A DNA stretch of 64,000 nucleotides from Grifola frondosa. Lineage: Eukaryota; Basidiomycota; Agaricomycetes; Polyporales; Grifolaceae. The notes beneath the pieces are model-generated. The model made no database searches. It was not told the origin of the DNA and worked only from the letters and a program-made list of their open reading frames with translations. The position numbers and the translations under genes were made by a program. Every line of letters starts with the position of its first letter. Position 1 is the stretch's first letter. Where the stretch lies: contig LUGG01000014.1 in assembly GCA_001683735.1 (NCBI GenBank), positions 1 through 64,000 on the forward strand, in the 5' to 3' direction. Below are positions 31,747-43,096 of this stretch, in pieces.

Positions 31747-33200
31747 ATGTCAACTCGGAGGCTATTAAGTTTACTTGCAACACGTCGCCACGCTCTAACC
31801 ATTCCCTACCGGAGCAGCGCTCCTAGACATGCTCGTCTCGTTGTCCCATGTCGCCGCCTTGCCACCACCCATGCCGGCTCGGAGTCTTCTGCGCACGATT
31901 TCGAATTCGGTTACTACGACGTGATCTTGCCCAAGGAGCCTTTCGTCTGGGGGACATCTCACATAACACCGCGCACCGTGCCGGAGCACATCCCCCGCCC
32001 CTCGTACGTACTCGCCTCGGGATCTTCTGACAACCCCGTCTTGAGGAGGCGCAAGATAGCGCCAGGCGAAGATGAAGCTCGTCTCCGGAGGGCAGCCGCA
32101 TTCGCTAGTGAGGTGCTGCAATATGCTGGCAGTCTGGTGCAGGTAGGTACGCCATGTCTTGGTGGCACATCTCAACCGTCGCAGCCGAGCTTCATGCACG
32201 ACTGCAACAGTTGAGGTAGCCATTCAGCGCGCTATGTTGCGGATGATGTCGATGCTGTCCGTCAGGTAGGCGTCACCACAGAAGCTATCGACGCCAAAGT
32301 ACACGAGATGATCGTCGCCCGTTCTGCGTACCCGTCCCCGCTGCTCTACAAGGGCTACCCAAAATCATGCTGCACCAGCATAAACAACGTCATCACCCAC
32401 GGGATCCCGGACGAGTTAAGCCCCATGTACTACCTCTGCACGGTTTTCGCTCACTATTATTTCCGATGCTCAGCCGGCCTCTTCAAGACGGAGATATCGT
32501 AAACATTGACATCACTATATTCCTCGACGGTTTCCACGGCGACAACTCCCGGACGTTCCTCGTAGGCGACGTCGTGAGTTGTGCGCTTTTTTGTCGCAGC
32601 GTACTTGCAATGCTTAACCAGCTACATCCAGGACACCAAGGGTCGCGAGCTTGTGCAGATCACCGAAAACGCACTGGAGGCCGGGATCGCAGCCTGCGGC
32701 CCCGGCCATCCATTTCGCTTCATAGGTAAGGCGATACATGAGCTAATACACGGATGGGGTTTCTCCATCTCGCCTCAGTTCACCGGGCACGGGATCGGCG
32801 AGGACTTCCATAGACCGCCGTGGATTCTGCATCACCGTGCGTTTTCTCCACCTGTTCCCCGCTCCAAGTTTGCCGACGACATGGCTGTTCAGGGAATGAC
32901 GAGCCGGGTGTGATGATGCCTGGAGACTGCTTCACCATCGAGGTTCGTACTTGTGCCCCACTCTTCTATGGTGCAGCGGTTTTGACGCATGGTCACAGCC
33001 GTGTATCGTCCAGGGCAGCAACCCCATCGGATGGATATTCCCAGATGGCTGGACGTCGTCTACAGAGGTGCGTCCCTCATACTCCATTTCAGGCTGCTCC
33101 TAACGCCCGACGAAATCCGAAGGACTGTGCTCGCAGTGCGCAGGTGGAGCACATGGTCTTGATCACAAATATGGGCGCGGAGGTTTTGACCAGGAGGTGA
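31747..33200 (+). CDS. Methionine aminopeptidase, type I, mitochondrial-type
   Basis: Removes the initiator methionine from new proteins. Seven exons join cleanly without any frame error. ATG 31747 opens an Arg/Ser-rich, acid-poor leader ('[17 protein letters not shown]') that looks like a mitochondrial presequence. Introns are at 32143-32265, 32415-32473, 32574-32631, 32837-32892, 32943-32998 and 33068-33122. The metal ligands are all present in order: His in 'THGIPDD', Asp in 'VNIDITIF', Asp in '[10 protein letters not shown]', His in '[10 protein letters not shown]', Glu in 'CFTIEPCIVQG' and Glu in '[10 protein letters not shown]'. It is about the length expected for the mitochondrial (MAP1D-like) group. 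Its good state contrasts with the frame slips in neighbouring genes. Confidence 0.9.
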
Positions 33201-33336
33201 TGCGGCCATGAGCCCATCGTGCTGTCCGCGGGAGCTGCAGCGAGAATAATACGGCGCGCTCTTCGTTACACATAACACTGGCCGAGCTATGGCTCTCGCG
33301 GTCTTGAAAACATCACCCTCTCTCTAGCGCAGTGAT

Positions 33337-33672
33337 ATGATCTCGAAGACTGTGATCTCAGTTATAATTCTTCTGACATTGTTGGTCATTGTCGGCTCTT
33401 CGTGGATCCTTCAGGCAACATCTTCAGCACCAGTTATGAGGTCCCTTGAATGCAGCGTTGGGTTCGGGGGCCTTATCACTGGTGCTTTTACTGTTACTGC
33501 TGTCCACATGCTCAAATACATAAACTGCAAAAATGGGTTTTTAGCTATGATATGCTATTCCCTGATGACGACAATCGGTCGATTGGCAGATAGGTACGTC
33601 GAGCCGTTCCGTCCTTGCCCATATGCCGTGGGTGCTATCCAATTCAATGCCACGGCATCCAACTTATGTTGA
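33337..33672 (+). CDS. Possible small membrane protein
   Basis: A 111-residue frame from ATG 33337 with a strongly hydrophobic first segment ('VISVIILLTLLVIVGSSWIL') and two further hydrophobic stretches. It may be the start of a multi-exon gene: a GTACGT donor lies near 33593. It loosely resembles the multi-span membrane proteins common in mushrooms (DUF6534-like), but the match is weak. A second open stretch at 34002-34300 with a GT-AG intron (34106-34144) and 'FPLLMFVGSYGLVIRNMM' could be a later exon. Confidence 0.3.
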   Translation: MISKTVISVIILLTLLVIVGSSWILQATSSAPVMRSLECSVGFGGLITGAFTVTAVHMLKYINCKNGFLAMICYSLMTTIGRLADRYVEPFRPCPYAVGAIQFNATASNLC

Positions 33673-34284
33673 GTGGCCGTCTCGCTGACCTGACTAGTCA
33701 GCCACACCAGATGCATCCGTGAACGTCAGACACTTACTGCATTCTATGTTCTGTCGTTCTGCACTGTTCTATAGTGCGGTGCGTGTCTCCACCGGCCGCA
33801 CCACCAATGGGCTACAAACGGCTCGACACTCCTCGCTCGCTACCATTGTTATTTTTCCGCTCTTTTTCCCCTTTGCTTGCTTTTTGAATAGCCCACGCAG
33901 AGCTGTGAGGGTGCTCGACGTCGGGCGGTGAAAATTCTTCGGGATGTCCCTCCACACAACCTCTCTCCCGCATGCGAGCTTCACACTGCAGTTTATGATT
34001 TATGGAGAGCTCATCTCCACGAGGTTGTCAGTCAGTTACACAACTTTATGCTGCGTATGCAACTCCTGCCTCGACTTCTGCTGCGACAAGCGCGTACGTG
34101 AAGGTATCATACATCATCGCTTCAACCTTGTTGTCCATTTTTCAGACGGCGTTCCCAAATTTCCCCTTGCTCATGTTTGTTGGGTCCTATGGACTTGTCA
34201 TCAGGAATATGATGATATCGGACATGTTCATTATTGGCTACAAACTGGTATCAAACGATGACTTGAGAGATATACACTACTTAG
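33673..34284. other. Intergenic or unresolved exons
   Basis: Lies between the possible membrane protein and the 3' end of NUP188. It contains the open stretch from 34002 described with that gene. Nothing more can be supported. Confidence 0.35.
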
Positions 34285-37200
34285 CTAAGGAGAGACAGAT
34301 ACACGTTCCTGCAGGAAATACGACAGCACTTGCGTCAGATCCACGCCCCCATCGCCCACTACCGCGGTCTTCGCCATCACGGCCTTCGTTTTGTTTAGCA
34401 ATGACTGAAGGTCAGCCGCCATCTCCCCCGTCATGCCCCTTCTCAAACGCTCCGCCAGCGTCACAGACTGCTTCCGTGCTCTGCGCTCCTTCGACGGGTC
34501 CGCGGACTGGCTCTCGAGCAGCATATCATCTACGTCCACGTCGTTCGACGGTGTATCGAATTCCGGTTTGGATAGCCACATCGCCAGCTGTGTGACGGCG
34601 TAAACGAGGACTCCCTCCAAGTTCCGCTGTATCGTGGACACGCTGTCGCGGACATCAAGAGGCTTCTGCGACACAGATGCAGGCGTGATAGCCTGCATCG
34701 AGGGTCGGTCGACCAGAAGACGCAGAACGTCCAAGGAACAATTGCCAAGCTCAAGCAAGGTCCCCATCGATGCCGGCTCTGAAAGCACCACTTTAGAATG
34801 CTACAAGAAGATATGTTAGCGTTTGTCGCCGCACACAGACAATATGAAACTTACAGGTATAATAAGAGCTTGATCTATGGGCCAATCCTCCTGCTCTCCA
34901 ATCAGCACCGTGTCTGCTCTGCTGGTATTGTTCAGGGCAGTCAATATAGACCCCGATAGCCGGAATAGACGGTGGACAAGCCGAGCCAAGAAGGGACGTC
35001 TCATGGGATCCACCACCTCCTTCGCCGACGCATCGCTGCTATCCGCCTCGAACTTCGCTTTTTCGTCTGCAGTGATGGGCTCAAATAGGCTGGCGAGGTG
35101 ATTTGGATGGGTGAGAGCGTAGTTCAGCTGCTGTAGCAAGAGCAGAGCATCGGAAGTGAAGAATTGCAAGACTCTTTTCACTGAATCGCTTGGATTCGTC
35201 GACGACGAGCCTTGAGCGATGGCGCAGAATACGTTCAAGACTTGCTCGATCTCTTCTAGAAGGGGAATGGAGAGGGGATCGCCAATGGTCCACGATAACG
35301 CCCGATGAATTTGGTCGCCGTAAAACTGAACGAGCCCGCTCGCTTCAGCTTCGAGGTAATGACCATGACGTCCCAATGCTGTGATTACACCCGCAACGAC
35401 AGCCAACATCGAGCAGTAAGCTCGGTGAGCGGGACTGCGCTCTCCGGTAAGCTCAGGAAGAACAACGTCGACCATCCCTGCTCTTATAGCTCGGCTGATG
35501 GCATTTTCGCTGTACGCAGCCAGAACGCCCTCGCTTGCAAGCCTCTCTGCCGCTGAAGGGATTCTCGCCAGTGCCATATGGAACGTGAGCACATGAGGAG
35601 CATACAGTGCTTGTTTGCGAGCCCGGAGCAACCCAACCTCAGACAGACCTGCGATATCCATGGAACTGAACAGCTGAAGACTCGCTCGAATGACGTCAGT
35701 TTCCTGACATCGTGTTAGCCAGAATGTTGGGGATGAGTTGAGGTCAAGGCGCGTGCACTGCTCGAAGACGGCGACAAGTAGCTCCAGGTCCTGATCCACA
35801 TCGGTGTCTAGCTTCACTCGGGCACGATCAAACGTGATGCGAAGGCTGTCGATCACGAAAACGAGAGTCGCGTCTAAAAAGGAGCTGATGACAAGGCGTT
35901 GTTGAGCGTTGAGAGCTTTGGGCCGCCGCACTAGACTTCTGCAATGACGAGCACAGAAATAGATGACCTGGAGGAGCGGCCGATGGAATGACGGAGTGGA
36001 CTGTCCGAGGACCGAATTGGCAGGAGATTGTGAGCTATTCAAGATAATGCCCCGTACATTCTTCACCAGCCTGATAAAGGACTCCAGCTCTTGCCCTTTG
36101 TCCGACCCTGAAAACCAGGCGATCTCCAGCAAAGCTAGCAGTAATGATAGTCTTGCATAATGAATAGCCGGCATCATCTCTCCTGATCGTTTCTCGTTTG
36201 CAAGCTCGCTAGATATCGAGTCGGCAAGAGTCAAAAGAGTAGGTCTCACAGACGCGACGCCCCGAAGGTGGGGAACAACCTGCAGGAGCAGATACTGCCA
36301 GGATTCCGTTAAAGTCGTCTGAACATGAGTGAGGGAAAGATTGAGGTTAACAGAATGCAGCTTGCGCAACATCTCTTCCACTCGCGTCATTCCTTCGCCA
36401 ATCGCATACGGCTGTAACCGGAATTGAAGCAGGGATGTTGAGAAAGCAAAGTCATCGCCGTATTCGCGCTCAACGATTGGCTCTTGAGCTTGGAGCTGAT
36501 CCAGTGACAACGTAGGGAAGTCAGATCGCATGTGCTGTGCAAAGTCATCATAAAGCTCGGGATTGTAGGCAACGGCTTCCGCTTCCAAGACTAGATCCAT
36601 GAGTTGGTCCTCGGCCTTGAAGATGCTCTCCACTGAACGATAACTTGCAGGCTTGTTCTGAGACTGGTCGGCTCCTTGTGGCTGTAGATGCATTCTGATG
36701 TCTGTGGCAACAATATGCAGTGCATGAGACTTCACCACACCGCGATACGAATGCACAGAGATAGCTTCATGATGATCCGATCGGAATGATCCCTCGAATA
36801 AAACGTAGCCCTCTGTCGTGCAATCTGGGACAGGCCCTAATTCTTCGGCGATGATAGCTGCAAGTTGATCGAAGAAGTCGGAGCTCTGGCGAATGGCATC
36901 CAAGGCCGTTTTATGCTCGTGTCCATGCTGCCATATAACATCGAAGAAGCGCAGTAGGGACGCCAATATCTGAGGATTAGGCTCCCAGTACTCATTCCAC
37001 CTTTCGAGCATATCGCAGGCGACAGTGACGGCACTGATGGTCTTCGACGTGCTGTCTACTTCCCCGGCCTTCTCCTTGCCTTTCACACTCGGCATACGGA
37101 ACTGGCCTGTGACGAACAGCCGAGCGAGTGCAGGCTCCTTGTCTACGGCAAGCGTGATGAAGTTCCATACGGCATTGCGCAGAAGAGCATCATCGTAGGG

Positions 37201-40200
37201 GTGCTGGACGATGCGTACCAGAGATGCCACAGTCGCTTCGGGATCCGACAGATGTCCAATAATCGTCGAAGCCGACCCTTCAGACGATGCGAGGGACAAG
37301 CAGAGCGCAAAAAGCACCTGCATGGCCTCAACTGGCACGATGGCACCCATACCCCTCTCCTTCACGTAAGCCGCAAGAGCGTCGACAGGATCAACTTTAG
37401 AGGGTCCGCCGTCGAAGGAACTGCCGCCACCGCCTATTCTGCTGCAAAGGGCCTGTTCCAAAAGACACAGCTTGGTGGAGAATGCCGACTTATGTTTGTA
37501 TTGTAGAAGGACACGTGTGAGGAGCAGATGAGATTCCATAAGGTATATCAAGCGTCTAGCGTCGCCGTACCGCCGCGCGGCGTATAACATCTTCAACACG
37601 GATCCCCCTGTCACAAGAGAGGCAACGAGAGGATTGACAGTAGATGTTGTGGCCTTGAAGAGAAGGGCGTCTGAGATCGCATTGCTCAGGGCGGCGAATG
37701 GTCCATCTTTTAGCGCGGGAGATGAGTGTTTGAAAGCCTCTGCATAGAAGAACGATACTCGTCGACCGATCTCAAAGCGGTCGCCCAACTGCGCGTACTT
37801 CCAGCCCATGTGTTCAACCCAGATCTCTGAATGGACGAATCGCGCGGCGCGCAGGAGGACTTCTTCCTTGACCTGCTGCAATCGGGGTTCTGCTGCAGAA
37901 CCATCAACACTGACGAAGACGCCTCGTTGAAGAGCTGCTGCACAAGATGTAGAAGTGCGAGGGTCATAGTGTAGTGGCCCGTAATGCGCTCGGCAGCGAG
38001 AACGGTTGAAGTAACGCCGACTGCTCGCTCCGACCCAAACAAAGACGCTGTCGACCGGATATATAGCCACACGCGATTGGAGTAGTTCGGCAATGCAAGG
38101 AGGGCAGATAATACGCTCATAGCGGAGGTAATGATGCTGGGTACGTGGTGCAATCCTGTGTTGGCCTGTTGACCGCGACAACGCCTCTTCCAAAATCATG
38201 GTCGTGAGTTGCACTAGATCTGGTGGTTGTGATTCTGTGGTGGTGTATGCGACCACTGGATCCCCGGACTCCAGCGATATCAGCAGTTTCTGCGCCATCT
38301 CGGGATTATCCTGTACCACACAGCGAATGAGATCGAGGGCGTCCATGATGACGTTTTCATCGCCTGCACGGTCCATTTCTACGCCAATGTCCTCCAGTCG
38401 CAGGGCCAGAGTTCGACGAGAACCACGGTTGCCAAAGGACACATCCTGATAAGTTCCCCCGGGCCCAGAGTGCATGCGTCTGCGATTCACGTAGTCCGTC
38501 AAGATCTCCAATAGCACCTTCCAACCCGAGTGCTGAAATTGCCATGCGATAACGATGTTGTCGCCGCCATCTCCGCTGAGCAAGCGGCCAGTGGATTTCG
38601 GAGGCAGGACTGCTCCGCCGGGCAGCCTGATTGGCCGCAAATTCACATACACAAGCCCGGGAGACCCTGGCGAGGAGCCATAGCGATCGGGCAGCTTCTC
38701 GTATAGTGCGTGCGCACCCGTGCACGAGCTTGTATGTATGACTTGCGTGTATGTAGGCAGCTCGTTGAAGAAGTGGAACACGTGCCGCGCACACCAGTCC
38801 CGTTCCTCCTGCGCCTCCTCACCCTCCTGCGTGTGGTCCCCAATTGACAACGGGTCCGTATCGAGGAAACCCGTGGCTGTTGTCGCACGCAGGAGCCGTA
38901 TAAGTGGTCGGACTTGTACGGGGAATCGCGAGCGTGCAACGTCAAAGATCGCGCGGCGAGCCACACCTATTGCCCAATCTGATTCCCAATATTGATGGCA
39001 AATTCCCGCCACGGACTGGCTTTCGCTCCTGCCAAAAAGCGCAACCCACACCTCGACTAACGAGTCAAAATCGGGAATCATTTCCACGGGCACAAGCTCG
39101 ACGATAGCGATTATAAGCCCTGTGAAGCTGATGTCAATAATGAGAACCTAATAATACTGCAAAAAATCCACCTTTGAGCACCGACCGATATGCAACAGCA
39201 TTTGGATCGGTCACTGTCGACCCCGTCTTCCATGCAACAGAGGTCACAAATAGCGGTGAGGTGGTCAATAAGGTGAACAACAGCTTGAACAGCCCGACAT
39301 CTGTGTCGAGGGCTATCTTTGCCATAGCCACATGTACGGGTTCTCGCTCTTTCGAATACGATCGACTGAGCTGTGGTTGAAGCAATCCGAAGAATGCGCT
39401 ATACGCGTTAGGGATCTCCTTCATCTCCGAAGCGGTCTTCATGAGGCGAGACAACACGAACGTCCACGCGATATAAGTGCACACAAAATTGCTGTTGCCA
39501 TGTGAAATGACTACTTCGTGTATTCGTTTCAAGGCATCCGGGGATGCCCAATAAATATCCTTGTCGGCCGGGTCGGTCGAAACCTCGATGCCTGCGGGCT
39601 CCGCCGCTCGTTCCAGCTCGAGCACCTCGATCGTGAGCAGAATCCAAAGCGCAGCGCTATCCTGCTGAATCTGCATACTTTCCTCATCCAGGAGGAAAGT
39701 AGAGTTCTCCTGCGTGGACCCAAGGTGCGTGTCGTACGCGGTTTCGTATATGCGGGTCACGAGTGGCCCACTGCAAGGCGCGTAGCTCCACATCGTCCAG
39801 AAAAGCACCTCGAGCATCACCAGCTGTTCCCTTGCATTCTGCTTCACCCACAGAGACACCTGCTTTGGGTCGTCCCGCAGATTTGTCGGGAGCGCAGCCT
39901 GGGACTTGCGCATGTACTCGGTGAGAAGGGTTTGGGCGAATGCAGTGCCATCGGGAAGAATTTGCGGAAGAACATCATTGGCAATCTTGTAGATAGGGTC
40001 TGCGGAGTTTTCGTTAGCGCGGAAGAGGGGATGAGGGTACGGAGGATGAAAAGGCGTTCGGAGTGATAGAATGAGGTGATCGCGTCTACCAGCTCATCCA
40101 CCAGCGAAGCGTTTGCGTCTGAACCCGCCCGCGCAGGAAGACCCTCGTTATAGAGAAATGAGCGCAGCAAGACGAGAGCCTCGACCTCATCGATGTCGAA

Positions 40201-40528
40201 CTTCTTGCTAATAGCAAAGACGAAGTCCTTATCGGCCTCCTCGACGCGCAAGACGACACCATCGCGTAGAGTTACCGAGCCAGAGTCGACCTTCTTCTTA
40301 GACGCGTCAGATGGCCTCCCAAACGGCTCTGCAACATTTCTGAGCTGCTCTATGCGCGGTTTGAGGATGTCTGAGAGCTGCTCAAGGGTTGTGCTCTCGA
40401 GGTGACCTGACAAGTTCGAATGGAGGTGTTGGTATGTTCTATACACGTTGTTAGATTATCACGACTCTTCGTGCAGTAAAGACGTACACATCAATGAGGT
40501 TTGAACGTTTTGAAGATTCTGCAGACAT
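34285..40528 (-). CDS. NUP188: Large nucleoporin, NUP188 type
   Basis: A scaffold protein of the inner ring of the nuclear pore. Exons: 40528-40488 ('MSAESSKRSNLID'), 40438-39172, 39119-34855 and 34800-34285, joined by introns of 49, 52 and 54 bp with good splice sites. The product is about 2,030 residues, largely helical. The N-terminal part has 'VVLRVEEADKDFVF' and 'ALVLLRSFLYNEGL'. An SH3-like insert typical of NUP188 is seen around 38640-38500 ('LPPKSTGRLLSGDG', 'IAWQFQHSGWKVLLEILTDY'). The 4.3 kb third exon is fully open. There is one frame slip near 40028 (ATCCCCTCTTCC), repaired by one more C. NUP192/205 is the alternative because of shared architecture; the SH3-like insert favours NUP188. 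It is head to head with the uL13m gene. Confidence 0.78.
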
Positions 40529-40630
40529 CGTCGAGGATGCAGGAAGTGCAGACGCCGATGTCTGCGCCACTGTTCATCGCCCGCGCGCTAAAATCCCGAG
40601 CTTCTTGACCGCGTTGATCCTCCTCACAAA
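40529..40630. promoter_or_regulatory. 102-bp divergent promoter, NUP188 / uL13m
   Basis: Only 102 bases separate the two start codons, so both promoters and 5' leaders must overlap. No TATA box is evident. Confidence 0.5.
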
Positions 40631-41249
40631 ATGTCTCAGGCGATAGGCAACGTTCGTGCAGTCCATGACCGTCCTTCTGGGTACTGAGTTTGTTATAGAC
40701 TGCGCTGGCCTACGCTCGCGTATGGCACCACGTCGACGCTTCAGACCGAATTCTAGGAAAGCTCGCAGAGCGAATTGCAATTGTGCTCATGGGCAAGCAC
40801 AAGCCTATGTTCGACCCGTCCGGTGCGTATTCTGCGTCAATTCATGATAATTGACCCCTATGGTTCTGACGTCGACTGGTAGCTGATTGTGGGGACTACG
40901 TCTGTGTCACAAATGCACGGCAAGTGAAAGTGACCGGGAGGAAAGCACAGCAACTCGTATACAGACACCATACTATGTTTCCTGGAGGTCTGAAAGAAAT
41001 CCAGTACAAGGACATGATGCGTAGGAAGCCAGACGAGGTTCATATTTTATTACCGTTATTTTCCCTTAATGCTCACATTATCTCTCGTTTCACCCTGGAC
41101 AGATCATTCGGCAGGCTGTGTCTGGTATGTTGCCCAAAAACAAGCTGCGGGAACGGAGATTGGAGCGGCTGCGGATATTCGAGGGTGATGACATGGGTGT
41201 GTTCCAGCATAATATCTTGAAGCGTTGGGAGGATGGTACGCTGCGGTGA
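40631..41249 (+). CDS. MRPL23: Mitochondrial ribosomal protein uL13m
   Basis: A large-subunit protein of the mitochondrial ribosome. ATG at 40631; exon 1 is only 21 bases ('MSQAIGN'). Introns are 40652-40698 (47 bp), 40823-40882 and 41038-41102. The product reads '[20 protein letters not shown]', '[20 protein letters not shown]', '[20 protein letters not shown]', '[20 protein letters not shown]', '[20 protein letters not shown]' and ends '[12 protein letters not shown]' at 41249. The L13 signature, including '[10 protein letters not shown]', is complete and there are no frame errors. About 150 residues, as expected. Confidence 0.92.
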
Positions 41250-41400
41250 ATCGTTAGCTGCAGCACCTGTGCGTGAATTCATGTGTTTCATTCATTTCTC
41301 CATTTACTGGGCATTTGAAGCTCACACAACGCAGACCGCATTGAGAAACGTTATGCAACGGAGGCAGCCGATTCGCGACGATTCTCATAATAACATTTTA

Positions 41401-42646
41401 TCACGGAATGTAATCCTCATCATCGTCATCGTCTTCATATGGTAGGTTGCTCATCTGCTGCACAATGCCTCTGGTCACTCTTCGAGACGACCTCGCCTCC
41501 GGCTCATTATCATCACTGCCACCCGAGTCCGATGACTCTGCCTCTGGTTCCGATTCCTCTCCATCTTTCTTCTTCCTGCCTTCCGAATGGGACTCTGGAT
41601 CAACATTTCCCCGGCACATCCCGCTGCTGCCATTTCTGCCTCCCATCCGTCTGGTATATTCGGTGATAGTTGGCGTGCTATGTGTTCCTGCAATAACATT
41701 CCTAAAAGGCGATATCACAGACGGCAATTGTATGTGCGTCGCGGGTCAACTCACCTATTGCCATGAGAGCTGAACCATCGAAACTCTTGTACATATCTCT
41801 GAGATACAGACTTTCTTTCGACCTCCTGCGACGTCCGATTTTGCGAGCTCTGGTCCCCTCCTTATCGTCATTGTCTTCTTCATCGTCCTCATGCTGCACC
41901 TGTTCATCTTCCTCCTCAGTCGAGCTGTCATGCTCTTCCTCATCGCTCCTTAGGGATTGAATACCTGCATCTATCCGCTGCCGCCGCCGCCGCTCCAAAC
42001 GGCGAAGCTTCCTTTCATGTCGGGCTTCGCGGGCTGCATCAACCAGTTGTCCGGTTGCACTGTAGTAGCTGCTCGCGAAGTAATGTAAGCACTTCAAGAG
42101 GTCCTAAAACGAGTCGTAATTAGTATATCAATGTAGATGGAATGATACAACTACGCACAGACGAAGGGTTGGGAAAGCTACCCTCAGCGAAAACATCTCG
42201 TGATTCTGACTCATGCAGATCAATACGTTTGTGTGGAACCAGTCCCGACGATGGGCCGGCAGCTGATGTGAGGAAGCTGAAGTCCTCATCGAATTTGCGC
42301 CTTTTCTCGGCCCTTGGATTTCGCCTCAGCTCTGGTTCTTCACTATCCTCGGCCCTGCCTTTGCCCTTACTGCTCACTGAAGCGTCGCCCCCGTGGTCGA
42401 CACCTGTTAGGTCAAATACCTCACCCTCCTGTGCGCGGTCCGCATCGTGGACCGGGCCAGCGCGACGCTTTTTCACGGTCCCAATCCCGCCTGCGTCATG
42501 CGCAAACCAGTTTCCCCGGGCATCGCGCGCTGTATATTTGGCATTGCGGGACGTACATTGCTATCGGAGTTTTGGACCCGAGAACCGTCGCGGTGCAGAC
42601 GAAGAGCTGCAAGATCATGAATTGTGCTGCGGCGTCGAGAACTCAT
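41401..42646 (-). CDS. Acidic conserved fungal protein, function unknown
   Basis: Not recognised. Exon 1 starts at ATG 42646 ('MSSRRRSTIHDLAALRLHRD'). Introns are 42491-42556 and 42104-42158, plus one ending near 41701. The protein has a basic patch ('KKRRAGPVHDADRAQ'), a nuclear-type K/R cluster, 'DLLKCLHYFASSYYSATGQL', an Arg-rich helix, a long Glu/Asp tract (about 41950-41850), 'YLRDMYKSFDGSALMAIGML' and an acidic tail ending 'DDDDDEDYIP'. This suggests a nuclear protein, possibly of chromatin or transcription. The 'KSFDGSALMAIGMLLQEH' block is the part most likely to identify it in a search. Frame slips are near 42485 and 41655, both at G runs. Confidence 0.6.
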
Positions 42647-43096
42647 GCTAGTTTTTGGTGACGAAATGAATTAATTGAGAGAGCTATATATGTTCTGTTT
42701 GTGTGAGATTTTGTCGAAACGAACGTGCATATGAAGCGAGACGCTGCAAGACGTTGGCGGTGTTCGACTTAGGCGCCACGGCTCAAGCCCCGGTCACGCG
42801 TGTCACAGTGATCGAGAAAATGAGTCGTGTAATGGCCAAATGAGGATTACTGAGCCAATGAGAACCGCGTAGGGTTATGGTTAACGAGAAACATATAATG
42901 GTGGTGTGACCGTGACTGTCGGGGATCACTTTGGCGCGCGGCACAGTAAGCTGCGCTGCGATTGTTCTTTCCCCAGGCCCTACTATAACTGTCATCTATT
43001 GTTTACCACCGTCCTTCTCTTGTTTCTTACCCTTCAGTTACTCAACTGCTGAGCTTAATTTCTTGACTCTAAACATTCCACCCTTGTCTTGTCGCT
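42647..43096. promoter_or_regulatory. Divergent intergenic region before the BOI-type gene
   Basis: 450 bases between the start codons of the acidic protein and the polarity gene. The last 100 bases are pyrimidine-rich (CTCTTGTTTCTTACCCTTCA), typical just upstream of fungal start codons. Confidence 0.4.
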
